A stretch of DNA of 64,000 nt from Microbacterium sp. (GTDB lineage Bacteria > Actinomycetota > Actinomycetes > Actinomycetales > Microbacteriaceae). Of the stretch, positions 1 to 8,530 are shown piece after piece. Within the stretch, counting starts at the first letter, position 1. Each line of letters starts with the position of its first letter. The position numbers and the translations under genes are program-made. A model generated the notes under the pieces. The model was not told where the DNA came from and made no database searches. It saw only the letters and a program-made list of their open reading frames with translations. The DNA is taken from the NCBI GenBank assembly GCA_017306415.1, contig JAFKIL010000002.1, positions 248,001-312,000 of the forward strand, in the 5' to 3' direction.

Positions 1-183
1 ATGGACCGAGCGATCGCCATCCTCTTCTACCCCGGTCTCGCCATTCTCGTGGTGTCGGTCATCACGGCGAGCGTCGTCCGGATCTGGGAGATCCGCTCGC
101 GGTGGATCGCGGCTGCGGCGTTCGTCATCATCGCCGCCCTCGCCTCGGTGAGCATCTCGATCGCGGTGGGTTCGGTCGCGTGA
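1..183 (+). CDS. Small two-helix membrane protein, possibly cut by window edge
   Basis: A 60-residue open frame starts with ATG at the first base of the window and ends in TGA. It has two hydrophobic stretches (about residues 6-24 and 36-57) separated by a short charged loop, so it is probably an integral membrane protein. The frame may be complete or the tail of a longer gene beginning outside the window. No family is recognised. It converges on the surface-protein gene at 221-3454. Confidence 0.4.
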   Translation: MDRAIAILFYPGLAILVVSVITASVVRIWEIRSRWIAAAAFVIIAALASVSISIAVGSVA

Positions 184-220
184 TGCCTGAACGGGCCCGA
201 AGCGCTCGGCGCCGTGCGGC

Positions 221-3200
221 TCACCGCATTCGCGGCCGCCGCCATCGCCGCGCGAGAGCCGTCCCGGCAGCCAGCATCCCGCCCGCGCCGAGAAGGACGC
301 CGCCGAGGATCCGGATCCAGGCCGTACCGCTCCCGCCCGCCTGAGGCAGGACCAGAGCGGGCACGTCCTGCACGCGAATTGTCGGCACACCCGACACGGT
401 GACGAGTGACACGTTCGAGGGCGACCCGGCCGTGAGCTGAATCGTCCCGGTGGCCGAGATCGTGAACCCGACTCGCCCGGCCAGGAGGGCGAAGCCGGGG
501 GACGCCCGCGTCTCCTCCAGCCAGTATGTGCCCGGCAGCAGCGTGGTGTCGCGGAACAGTCCCGTGATCGTCGCGCCACCGGCATCCGTGGCGGGCGCGA
601 CTGAGCCGACGATCGCCGACCCGCCGGTCGCGGCCCCGTACACCGCCCACGCCGAACCGTCCATCGGGACGACGACGGCGTCGGAATCCTCGCCCACCTT
701 CTGCACCTGCAGGACCGCCGGCGTGACCTGGGTGGTGCTGCATGTCGACGCGCACGGGTCCGGCGCGACGGCGGAGCCGGAGCCCGACACCGTGTTGTGC
801 AGCGTCGCCGACCACGCATCGGCGCCGACCGTGACGCGGTACACGACCACGGCGGCCGCGCCGGCCGGCAGGGTGAACGGGCCGACGGTCAGCACCCCGC
901 CGACCGGATCGGCCACCGCCACCGAGGCCCCCGCGCCGACCGTCAGCGTCGCGGAGCCCGCGACGAACGTCGCCGACCCGAGGACTCCGGACAGGTCATC
1001 GCGGAGCACCGTGCCCGGCAGATCGATCGTCGCCGCGCTGGTCGCCGTCACCCGGTAGGTGATCGTGTCGCCCGGCTGCACCACGGCGCCTTCGGTCAGC
1101 GCCGCCGCGCCGAGCGAGGCGCTCTTGGCGAGGGACCACCGGGTGATCGGGACGACCTGCACGGTCGCCTCCGCGGTGTTCGAGAGCACGGTGAGACCGC
1201 TCGCGGTGCGCCCGGCGGCGGACGCGGTGTCGTCGATCCTGCCGTGGTCGACGTCCGCCTGCGTGGAGACGTAGCTCCCCGTGCACACCATGCTGGTGTG
1301 CGCCGCCAAGGCGGTCAGCGGGCACGACGGGCCGGCCGTCAACGGTCCGGCGGGCTGCCGCTGCACGTCCGTGAGGACGATGCCCTGCACCGCGACATCC
1401 GAGATGTTCGACACGGTGAAGCTGTATGTGACGGTCTGCCCGACACCCGTGATGGTCGTCGGCGTCGGCGTCTTCGTGACCTGGAGCCCGACGCAGGCAC
1501 TCGCATCCTGCACGGAGGAGGCCCCGTAGTACGCGGGCCCACCGCTGCGCACCACCGTGACGGGGAAGGCTCCGACGTTCGTGGTCGGGATGTCTGCGAC
1601 GGCGACCCGGCTCAGGTCCCCGGTCGGCGTGACCATGTACACGTAGCCGCCCGACTGCGCACCTCCGTGCATCCGCGGCAGCGTGCCGACGAAGGTCAGG
1701 CTGCCGTCCGGGTGGATCCGGTACGCGAGCGACGTCGTGATGTCGCCGCTCCCCTGGACGCCGAAGGCCAGGACGTCGCCGTCGGGTAGCTGGAAGAAGT
1801 CTCCGGCCGAAGATATCGTCGCGGGGAACTGCGTCCACAGCGTCGTCTGACCGGTCGCGATGTCGAGACGGTAGATGTCACGCGACGAGTAGCTGCCGAC
1901 GAGCAGGGTGCTCGCGTCGAGCGCCGTCAGAGCGTTCGCGCTGTAGGCGGTCTGTCCCGGCATCGTCGTCTGGGTGAGCATCGGCCCGGTGAGGGGGCGG
2001 ACGCTCAGCTCCGCTCCCGTCGCCGGATCGATCTGCCTCAGGTCCGGGATGACGCCGGTGCCGGCGTCGTAGTCCACCGCGAACAGTCGCGACCCATCTG
2101 TGGACCACGCGATGTCGCCGTACTCTCTGGCGAGCGGAACGTTCGACAGCTCGGCGAAGGTCGTTCCCGAGTACGAGATCAGGCGGTCCGCGGTGTTCGC
2201 CCAGATCGGCACCGGCGCGCACGTGAACGCCGCTGCGGTGAAGGTGACCTGTGCGCAGGCGGGGAGACCGATGCCGACGACGCCGGTGAAGTCGGCGGCG
2301 CAGTTGCGGTACGTCACTGGCGGATCACCGGGGGCGGGCGTCGCGGAGGTCACGGCGACCGTGATCGTGCAGGATGTCACGCCGGCGGCGAGCCGCCCCG
2401 CCGTCACGCCGAGCGTCCCTGCGCCGGCGCCCGCCGTCACCGTCGCCGGACACGTCCCGCCCAGGTTCGGGCTCGGTGCGATGACCAGACCCGCGGGGAG
2501 CCCATCCGTGAACGCCCAGCCGTTCTTCGCGGCGAGCTCGCTCGTGTTCGTGATCGTCAGCGTGAGCGTGGAGGTGCCCCCCGCCGTCACCGTCGTCGGG
2601 GCGAAGGCGATGTCGAGCTGCGGAGTCACGTCGAGCAGCCGCACGTTGTCGAGCGCGGTGTCGTTCCCGTTGCCCGCGCCCTGCTGATTCCGGACGACCA
2701 GGCCGACCGTCCCCCCGTTCGCCAGCACGGAGGAGTTGGCGACGAATCGACCGTAGGCGACGACGTCCCCTCCGATCGTCGTGGTGAGGTGGCGGGTGTC
2801 CGTGCACGGGTTGAGCGTGCCGGCGTTGACGGCGCTCTCCACACCCGCTGCGTTGGCCAGAGACATCCCGAGCTGCGGCGCGCTGACACCGCAGCCCGTC
2901 GCCGCCGCATCCAGCGACATCGTGAGGAATCTGCTGCCGCTCGGAAGGGCGATCTGCGACGAGGCCAGCATCCGTCCCGGCGTTCCCGAGGTCGTCGTGG
3001 CTCCCGCCAGGGCGCGGTTGGTCGACGAGTTCTGCGGGGTGTTGAGCAGTCCGAGAGCGGACGTCTTCGCGGTGAGCGAGGCGAACTCCGTCGCCCGCCC
3101 GCCGCACAGGGCTCCGCCGGGGAAGACGTTGGCGCTGCTCACGACGAAGCCGTTGCAGGCGCTCGTGTCCAACCAGAACGGATCGGCCGTGTAGGTCGTG

Positions 3201-3454
3201 CCCGACGAGGAGGCGTAGGTCGGAAGGGTGGTGATCGCCGCACCCTGCTGGAAGTCCTCCTGGAACAGCACGGTCGGCGCCGACGGCGTGCCCGGCGTCC
3301 CCGGAGCGGCGGTCGCGGGGGACGTGGGCCCGAGGACGGCGACGACCGCGAACGACGGCAGCATCGCGATCGCGGCGCCGGCGGACAGCATCCGGCGCAG
3401 GCGCGAGCGACGTCGCGGGGCGGATGCCGCGGCGGACGGCGGACGAACGGGCAC
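221..3454 (-). CDS. LPxAG-anchored surface protein with beta-propeller-like, DUF11 and SpaA-type domains
   Basis: A 1077-residue secreted cell-wall protein. The GTG start is preceded by a good Shine-Dalgarno (AGGGAGG). An arginine-rich N-terminus and hydrophobic core end in an ATAAP signal-cleavage region near residue 50. Next come an extracellular head, a DUF11-like beta domain, a propeller-like stretch (about residues 410-650, DUF6923 type) and further DUF11-like repeats. A Cna-B/SpaA domain follows, then LPQAG, a membrane helix and an arginine-rich tail. The last ~330 residues closely match the pilus tip-like protein at 10080-13403, while the head differs. The sorting signal has Ala where canonical LPxTG has Thr. 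It probably acts as an adhesin or alternative pilus tip; the ligand is unknown. It is not adjacent to a sortase. Confidence 0.85.
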   Translation of the reverse strand: MPVRPPSAAASAPRRRSRLRRMLSAGAAIAMLPSFAVVAVLGPTSPATAAPGTPGTPSAPTVLFQEDFQQGAAITTLPTYASSSGTTYTADPFWLDTSACNGFVVSSANVFPGGALCGGRATEFASLTAKTSALGLLNTPQNSSTNRALAGATTTSGTPGRMLASSQIALPSGSRFLTMSLDAAATGCGVSAPQLGMSLANAAGVESAVNAGTLNPCTDTRHLTTTIGGDVVAYGRFVANSSVLANGGTVGLVVRNQQGAGNGNDTALDNVRLLDVTPQLDIAFAPTTVTAGGTSTLTLTITNTSELAAKNGWAFTDGLPAGLVIAPSPNLGGTCPATVTAGAGAGTLGVTAGRLAAGVTSCTITVAVTSATPAPGDPPVTYRNCAADFTGVVGIGLPACAQVTFTAAAFTCAPVPIWANTADRLISYSGTTFAELSNVPLAREYGDIAWSTDGSRLFAVDYDAGTGVIPDLRQIDPATGAELSVRPLTGPMLTQTTMPGQTAYSANALTALDASTLLVGSYSSRDIYRLDIATGQTTLWTQFPATISSAGDFFQLPDGDVLAFGVQGSGDITTSLAYRIHPDGSLTFVGTLPRMHGGAQSGGYVYMVTPTGDLSRVAVADIPTTNVGAFPVTVVRSGGPAYYGASSVQDASACVGLQVTKTPTPTTITGVGQTVTYSFTVSNISDVAVQGIVLTDVQRQPAGPLTAGPSCPLTALAAHTSMVCTGSYVSTQADVDHGRIDDTASAAGRTASGLTVLSNTAEATVQVVPITRWSLAKSASLGAAALTEGAVVQPGDTITYRVTATSAATIDLPGTVLRDDLSGVLGSATFVAGSATLTVGAGASVAVADPVGGVLTVGPFTLPAGAAAVVVYRVTVGADAWSATLHNTVSGSGSAVAPDPCASTCSTTQVTPAVLQVQKVGEDSDAVVVPMDGSAWAVYGAATGGSAIVGSVAPATDAGGATITGLFRDTTLLPGTYWLEETRASPGFALLAGRVGFTISATGTIQLTAGSPSNVSLVTVSGVPTIRVQDVPALVLPQAGGSGTAWIRILGGVLLGAGGMLAAGTALARRWRRPRMR

Positions 3455-3720
3455 GGGCCCTCCCTGATCGGTGGTCGAGACGCGAGCCGATCGGCGGCCG
3501 GCACCACACGGCGCACGGCAGTCACTCGATCGGACGCCTCGTCACGATAGGTCGGGGGCGGATGCCGCGGCTACGGCGCCGGGGTTGCGCGTTCGCTACG
3601 CCGGAGAGATCCGCGTCGTTCCGGCGCTGTGACACGCGATCCGCCGATGCGGGTTCGTGCTGCGCCGTGTCCGAACGGAACCGGGGTGGCCGATCCGCCC
3701 CGGCACACCACCGCGAGTCC

Positions 3721-4128
3721 TCAAACGGGTCGGACGGCGCCGGGCCCGAGCCCGAAGTGCTCGAGCTCGGCATCATCGAGCATGCGGGAGCGCACGATGA
3801 ACCTGTTGCCCGTAGGTCCCTCTACGCTGAACCCCGCGCCGCGGCCCGGGACGACATCGATCGTGAGGTGCGTGTACTTCCAGTACTCGAACTGCGCCGC
3901 CGAGATGTATACGTCGAGGGGATCGAGCCCGGCGACCCCTAGGGTCCCCAGGTGCACGTCGCCCGGCCCGGTGAGGAACATCCCGACCGGGTAGCACATC
4001 GGCGCGCTCCCGTCGCAGCATCCGCCCGACTGGTGGAACATCAGCGGTCCATGCTCAGCGGTCAGCGTCCGCAGCAGGGCCGCGGCGGCATCCGTCACCG
4101 CGACCCTGCTGAACGTCGTGTCGGACAT
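3721..4128 (-). CDS. DUF779 domain protein
   Basis: A 135-residue DUF779 protein. The hallmark cysteine-rich segment HQSGGCCDGSAPMC lies at about residues 32-45 and resembles a metal site. DUF779 proteins commonly lie beside aldehyde dehydrogenases of the acetaldehyde/ExaC type. This gene starts 3 nt after the stop of the aldehyde dehydrogenase, so the two are almost certainly co-transcribed. Its biochemical role is not established; an accessory role in aldehyde oxidation is inferred from context. Confidence 0.9.
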   Translation of the reverse strand: MSDTTFSRVAVTDAAAALLRTLTAEHGPLMFHQSGGCCDGSAPMCYPVGMFLTGPGDVHLGTLGVAGLDPLDVYISAAQFEYWKYTHLTIDVVPGRGAGFSVEGPTGNRFIVRSRMLDDAELEHFGLGPGAVRPV

Positions 4129-4131
4129 GGC

Positions 4132-5682
4132 TCAGAAGAAGCCCATCGCGCCTTCGGCGTACGACACGAGGAGGTTCTTCGTCTGCTGGTAGTGGTCGAG
4201 CATCCGGAGGTGGTTCTCCCGCCCGATCCCGGACTGCTTGTAGCCGCCGAACGCTGCGTGGGCCGGGTACTGGTGGTAGGTGTTCGTCCACACCCGTCCG
4301 GCCTCGATGGCACGACCGGCACGGTAGGCGATGTCGCCCGAGCGGCTCCACACGCCGGCGCCCAGCCCGTAGAGGCTGTCGTTGGCGATCGAGATCGCGT
4401 CGTCGAAGTCGCGGAACGACGTCACCGAGACGACCGGACCGAAGATCTCCTCCTGGAAGATCCGCATGTCGTTCGTGCCCTCGAAGACGGTCGGCGCCAC
4501 GTAGTAGCCGCCGCTCAGGTCGCCGCCGAGATCGACGCGCTCGCCGCCCGCGAGCAGCTTCGCGCCGCCTTCCTTGCCGATCTGGATGTACGACAGGATC
4601 TTCTCGAGCTGGTCGTTCGAGGCCTGCGCCCCGATCATCGTCTCCGGGTCGAGCGGATTGCCCTGGCGGATCTTCGCGACGCGCTCCAGGCCGTCGCCGA
4701 GGAAGCGGTCGTAGATCGACTCCTGGATCAGCGCCCGCGACGGGCACGTGCAGACCTCGCCCTGGTTGAGGGCGAAGAGCGTGAACCCCTCGAGCGCCTT
4801 GTCGTAGTAGGCGTCGTCGGTCGACCGGGCGACATCCTCGAAGAACAGGTTCGGGCTCTTGCCCCCGAGCTCGAGCGTCACCGGGATGAGGTTCTGCGAG
4901 GCGTACTGCATGATGAGGCGGCCGGTCGTGGTCTCGCCCGTGAACGCGATCTTGCGGATGCGCTTGTGCGAGGCCAGCGGCGCGCCCGCTTCGATCCCGA
5001 ACCCGTTCACGATGTTCACGACGCCCGCGGGGAGCAGGTCGCCGATGATCTCGAACAGGAACAGCAGGGACGCCGGCGTCTGCTCGGCGGGCTTGATCAC
5101 GACGCAGTTGCCCGCGGCGAGTGCCGGGGCGAGCTTCCACGTCGCCATCAGGATGGGGAAGTTCCACGGGATGATCTGGCCCACCACACCGAGCGGCTCG
5201 TTGAAGTGGTACGCGACCGTGTTCTCGTCGAGCTGGCTGAGCGTGCCCTCCTGAGCCCGCAGCACGCCCGCGAAATAGCGGAAGTGATCGATGGCGAGCG
5301 GGATGTCGGCGGCCAGCGTCTCGCGGACGGGCTTGCCGTTCTCCCACGTCTCGGCCACCGCGATCGCCTCGAGGTTCTCCTCGATGCGATCGGCGATCTT
5401 GTTCAGGATCACCGACCGCTCGGCGGGGGTCGTGTGCTTCCACGACGCGAACGCCTTCCAGGCGACATCCACGGCGCGATCGATGTCCTCCGCGGTGCCC
5501 CGCGCGATCTCGGTGAACGGCTTGCCCGTGACGGGGGTGATGTTCTCGAAGTACTGGCCCTTGATCGGTTCGACGAACTCGCCGCCGATGTAGTGGCCGT
5601 AACGGGAGCGGTACTGGGCGACGGAGCCGCGCTCACCCGGTGCGGCGTAGACGCTCGAGACGCCCTCTTCGACGATGGTCAT
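4132..5682 (-). CDS. NAD(P)-dependent aldehyde dehydrogenase (acetaldehyde dehydrogenase type)
   Basis: A 516-residue cytosolic aldehyde dehydrogenase oxidising aldehydes (probably acetaldehyde) to acids. Catalytic landmarks are visible: oxyanion Asn174 in PWNFP, the FTGETTTG cofactor loop (about 247-254), general-base Glu271 in LELGGKSP and nucleophile Cys311 in NQGEVCTC. The open frame continues upstream, but the start at 5682 is chosen because it has a strong GAAGGAGACACC ribosome site and matches the family N-terminus. It is followed by DUF779 and preceded by a GAF regulator on the same strand, the usual actinobacterial module. A composite repeat and a large palindrome lie in its upstream region. 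Confidence 0.95.
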   Translation of the reverse strand: MTIVEEGVSSVYAAPGERGSVAQYRSRYGHYIGGEFVEPIKGQYFENITPVTGKPFTEIARGTAEDIDRAVDVAWKAFASWKHTTPAERSVILNKIADRIEENLEAIAVAETWENGKPVRETLAADIPLAIDHFRYFAGVLRAQEGTLSQLDENTVAYHFNEPLGVVGQIIPWNFPILMATWKLAPALAAGNCVVIKPAEQTPASLLFLFEIIGDLLPAGVVNIVNGFGIEAGAPLASHKRIRKIAFTGETTTGRLIMQYASQNLIPVTLELGGKSPNLFFEDVARSTDDAYYDKALEGFTLFALNQGEVCTCPSRALIQESIYDRFLGDGLERVAKIRQGNPLDPETMIGAQASNDQLEKILSYIQIGKEGGAKLLAGGERVDLGGDLSGGYYVAPTVFEGTNDMRIFQEEIFGPVVSVTSFRDFDDAISIANDSLYGLGAGVWSRSGDIAYRAGRAIEAGRVWTNTYHQYPAHAAFGGYKQSGIGRENHLRMLDHYQQTKNLLVSYAEGAMGFF

Positions 5683-5787
5683 GGTGTCTCCTTCGACGGT
5701 CGCGACCCTCGTGGTCGCTGCAGGTGTGACGACGATAGGTCGCCCCACGTTGCATCCCGTTGCGCGGGCGCACCGGCGGCTGCGCGG

Positions 5788-5993
5788 GATGCCTCGGGGC
5801 GCTGCGTCCCGCGGCCGCCTTCGGCGGGCGCCCGCCAGGCCCGGCCGGCAGCGGGCCGAGGCATCGCGCTCCGCCCAGCTGCGGTTCTCCCGGCTCGGCC
5901 TTCGCCGGTGCGCGTAGGGAACGCAGGAGTGTTGACGTGAACATGGCGTCCCGGAGGGCATGTTCACGTCAACACGCCTGCGAACCCCACGCC
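5788..5993. repeat. Composite palindromic repeat, copy 1
   Basis: It has two parts. A 78-nt block (5788-5865) is bounded by GATGCCTCG and CGAGGCATC. After 45 nt comes a hairpin with outer arms 5911-5929 and 5976-5993. A second copy in the opposite orientation lies at 23813-24037 with the same 78-nt block length and a 43-nt spacer. The inner hairpin sequences differ between copies. Both copies sit in intergenic gaps. It is probably a REP/MITE-like dispersed element; function is unknown. Confidence 0.7.
5922..5982. promoter_or_regulatory. Large inverted repeat upstream of aldehyde dehydrogenase
   Basis: Arms 5922-5945 and 5959-5982 are complementary over 24 nt with one mismatch, around a 13-nt spacer. 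Each arm contains a 14-nt near-palindrome (TGTTGACGTGAACA and TGTTCACGTCAACA), so it could be two operator sites as well as a hairpin. It lies about 240-300 nt upstream of the dehydrogenase start and forms the inner part of the copy 1 repeat. No U-tract follows, so it is not a classic terminator. Confidence 0.5.
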
Positions 5994-6056
5994 TGCGCGA
6001 TCGGAGGCTGCGACCTTCGCCCTGCCGGACGCGGCGACCCGGCCGCGCGGATGCCG

Positions 6057-7385
6057 TCAGGACGCCTCGAGTCGCTCGATCCGTGCCACCAGGCCGGGCC
6101 GCTTCGGGGAGCGGGCCGGCAGCATCTCCAGGCACAGGCGCAGGACCTCGACGTCGTCGGCACCGGCCTGTGTGTCGGCGTAGGCGAGGAGGACCTCGAC
6201 GCTCGCCTCGGAGAGGAGCGCTTCGCGCAGCGCGGTCGCGACCGTGTCGCGCAGCTCCTCGACGCCGGGCGCCGACGACTCCGGCAGGACATCCCCGCGG
6301 TAGGCGGCGAGCGCGACGCGATGCGCCCCGCGATCGAGCAGTGAGAGCAGCTGATGCGCGTCCGTCTCCAAGGGCTCGGTCAGCCGATACGGCCGTGACT
6401 CCGGCACCAGGGCGGGCGCGATCCGCTCCAGCGCCTTGCGGAGGCGCACCATCTCGGCGCGCAGGGTGACGGACGCATCGGGGTCGCCGTAGACGAGCTC
6501 GCCGAGTCGCTCGGCCGACAGCCCCTGGCGGTGGGTCGCGAGCATCAGCAGCAGCTCCGCGTGACGCTGACCGAGCTCGGACACGGTCTCGGACCCGTCG
6601 GCGTCCACCTCGAGGAGCGCGCGGTCGCGACCGAGGACACGCAGGGTCGCACGGGTCTGCGGCGAGCGCGGCACCCTGCGCGGTCGCGGCGCCTGCGGAG
6701 CGGCGGCCCGCGCGCGCAGCCGAGCGAGCAGGAGCTCGCCCTCGACGGCGCGGGCCGTGGCATCCACCAGCAGCTGCGCCTGGGGTGTGACCACCTCGTC
6801 GCCACCCGTGACGTCGATCACGCCGATCAGCCGCCGTGTCTCGGGGTCGTGCACGGGAGCCGCGGTGCACGACCACGGCTGCACGAGCCGGTTGAAGTGC
6901 TCGGCTCCGCGGATCTGCATGGACCGGTCGAGGCGCAGGGCCGTCCCGGGCGCGGACGTGCCCACGGCCTCTTCCGCCCACGACGTCCCCGCCACGAAAC
7001 CCATGTCTCCGGTGAGGGTCCGCACGCGGCGGTCGCCCTCGACCCACAGCAGGCGACCGGAGGCGTCACCCACCGCGACGACCACCCCGGACTCCTCCGG
7101 CGCGCCGGGAATCAGCAGACCGCGGATCATGTCGATCACGTCCGAGAGCGGATGCTCGCGGCGATGCCGCTCGAGTTCCTCGGGCGTGAGCGCGAGCGGG
7201 GGGAGGCCCTCCAGGCCGACGAGGCTGTCGAGCGAACGCCGCCAGCTCTCCCGCACGACGCCGCGCACGTCGCGCACGCGCGCGTCGTCCGGATTTCCCC
7301 GGACGAACTCCTCGTGAGCGCGCTCGATCAGCAGACGTGAGGCATCCGGCGATCCCTCACGTCTCGGCGACCACGGGGAGGACAC
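6057..7385 (-). CDS. GAF-domain transcriptional regulator
   Basis: A 442-residue regulator. A GAF-type sensor domain spans roughly residues 75-205. The C-terminal part from about residue 235 resembles a winged-helix DNA-binding domain followed by a helical segment. The GTG start has an AAGGGA ribosome site. No AAA+ or sigma-54 interaction domain is present. Its position immediately upstream of the aldehyde dehydrogenase suggests it controls that gene, possibly through the inverted repeat in the gap. The inducing ligand is unknown. Confidence 0.8.
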   Translation of the reverse strand: MSSPWSPRREGSPDASRLLIERAHEEFVRGNPDDARVRDVRGVVRESWRRSLDSLVGLEGLPPLALTPEELERHRREHPLSDVIDMIRGLLIPGAPEESGVVVAVGDASGRLLWVEGDRRVRTLTGDMGFVAGTSWAEEAVGTSAPGTALRLDRSMQIRGAEHFNRLVQPWSCTAAPVHDPETRRLIGVIDVTGGDEVVTPQAQLLVDATARAVEGELLLARLRARAAAPQAPRPRRVPRSPQTRATLRVLGRDRALLEVDADGSETVSELGQRHAELLLMLATHRQGLSAERLGELVYGDPDASVTLRAEMVRLRKALERIAPALVPESRPYRLTEPLETDAHQLLSLLDRGAHRVALAAYRGDVLPESSAPGVEELRDTVATALREALLSEASVEVLLAYADTQAGADDVEVLRLCLEMLPARSPKRPGLVARIERLEAS

Positions 7386-7445
7386 GGCGATTCCCTTCTG
7401 CGTCGAAGGATCGATGCGCTGACCGCGCTGCGCCCAGTGTAGTTC

Positions 7446-8375
7446 TCAGAGGACCCGGCCGGTCGGGACCGCTTCCGCCGCGCTCGCGCGCCGCCGCGGC
7501 CACGCGATGACGCAGCCTATCGCGGCTCCCCCCAGGACCGCGACGCCCCACCACGGCGGCCCCGGTGCCGGGGGCGGCGCGACCTTCGCGCTCTCCGAGG
7601 CGGCGGACCGCGCCACCCGCTCGCCGCGGACGAGAAGCCGGTGCGTGTTGACGCCGGTCGGCGTGCACGTCAGGAGCGTCACATAGTCGTGTCCGGGAAC
7701 CTGGCGCAGATCCTCGCCGTCGTCAGGTTTGACGACCTTGATCTGATCGACCCGATAGGCCAGCTCCTCTCCCGCGACGTCGATGAAGAAGAGATCGCCC
7801 TTCCGGACCTCGTCGAGGTGCGTGAACAGCGTCGCGTTCGGGAGCCCCGAATGACCCGTGAGGACGGCGTGGGTGCTGGGGCCGCCGACGGGGAGCCCGG
7901 ATCCGTAGAGGTGACCGATTCCTCTGGCCAGGGTGGCATCGTCCGTGCCGTGGTAGATCGGGAGGTCGACGTCGATGGAGGGGATCCGGATGCGCGCCAT
8001 CGGTGCGCCGGGCGTCGGCGAGAGCAGCGACTCGTACGTCGAGCGACCCGCTGCGATGCTCTCGCCCTCCCCGGAGGCGTTCAGGACGTAGGGATCGCGC
8101 AGCGGACCGTTCGGGAGATGAGCGTTGTAGACCTGCGCGGCCTCGCGCAGGTCGCGCAGCGATGCGGCATCCGTGCCCGCCACATCGCGCACGTACCCGG
8201 AGATCTCGGACGCGTGCGCAAGGTCGCTGAACCAGTCGGCCGCCGTCGGGTAGGTCAGGGTGGCGATTCCGGCGAAGACGACGACGGCCACTGCGATGTT
8301 CGCGACCGACCAGCGTCGCCGGACCGCGACCGGACGGGTCGCCGGCGCCCTGGCCGGCTCAACCGTGACGGGCAT
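7446..8375 (-). CDS. Class C (pilus-polymerising) sortase
   Basis: A 309-residue membrane-bound transpeptidase that polymerises pilin subunits. It has an N-terminal helix (about 25-42), a lid-like DPY motif (94-96), catalytic His175 (LTGHSG), Cys237 (LLTC) and Arg246 (HRLLVRGER), and a C-terminal membrane helix (about 273-292), the class C layout. It is the last gene of the pilus operon, separated from the major pilin by a 155-nt gap with two strong hairpins that may lower its expression relative to the pilin. Confidence 0.93.
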   Translation of the reverse strand: MPVTVEPARAPATRPVAVRRRWSVANIAVAVVVFAGIATLTYPTAADWFSDLAHASEISGYVRDVAGTDAASLRDLREAAQVYNAHLPNGPLRDPYVLNASGEGESIAAGRSTYESLLSPTPGAPMARIRIPSIDVDLPIYHGTDDATLARGIGHLYGSGLPVGGPSTHAVLTGHSGLPNATLFTHLDEVRKGDLFFIDVAGEELAYRVDQIKVVKPDDGEDLRQVPGHDYVTLLTCTPTGVNTHRLLVRGERVARSAASESAKVAPPPAPGPPWWGVAVLGGAAIGCVIAWPRRRASAAEAVPTGRVL

Positions 8376-8409
8376 GGAGTCCTCCGCGCTGGTGCGGTCG
8401 GTGGAAGAG

Positions 8410-8452
8410 GCGGGTGAGGGGCACGCCGCTCGGGAGGCGGCCCCTCACCCGC
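8410..8452 (-). other. Hairpin in the pilin-sortase gap (inner)
   Basis: Perfect 13-nt arms (8410-8422 and 8440-8452, core GGGTGAGGGGC) flank a 17-nt loop that can pair further. It lies in the leader before the sortase start. It has no U-tract, which suggests an attenuator or RNA-processing/stability element rather than a full terminator. Confidence 0.6.
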
Positions 8453-8491
8453 GGTGACGGAAGACACTGGGAGTTCGCTCCCGTCACCGGA

Positions 8492-8521
8492 GAGGGAGGC
8501 GCACGTGGGGGCGCCTCCCTC
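8492..8521 (-). other. Hairpin immediately after the major pilin gene
   Basis: Perfect 11-nt arms (8492-8502 and 8511-8521, GAGGGAGGCGC) close an 8-nt loop. It begins 10 nt after the pilin stop codon. It could stabilise the 3' end of the pilin message or partly terminate transcription so that pilin is made in excess over sortase. Confidence 0.65.
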
Positions 8522-8530
8522 CCACATGGG

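Noticed and set aside
5679-5864. Peptide frames beginning [12 protein letters not shown] in the repeat copies as genes
   Set aside because: Similar in both copies, but they have no ribosome site, differ after the repeat and lie in a palindromic element where base pairing alone could conserve the frame. Kept only as a finding.
3952-5940. Long rightward frame antisense to aldehyde dehydrogenase
   Set aside because: It mirrors a well-supported gene on the other strand and has no family features.
5929-5975. Palindrome TGTTGACGTGAACA as a parS site
   Set aside because: parS is TGTTTCACGTGAAACA (16 nt). This motif lacks the TC and GA pairs beside the centre and is 14 nt long.
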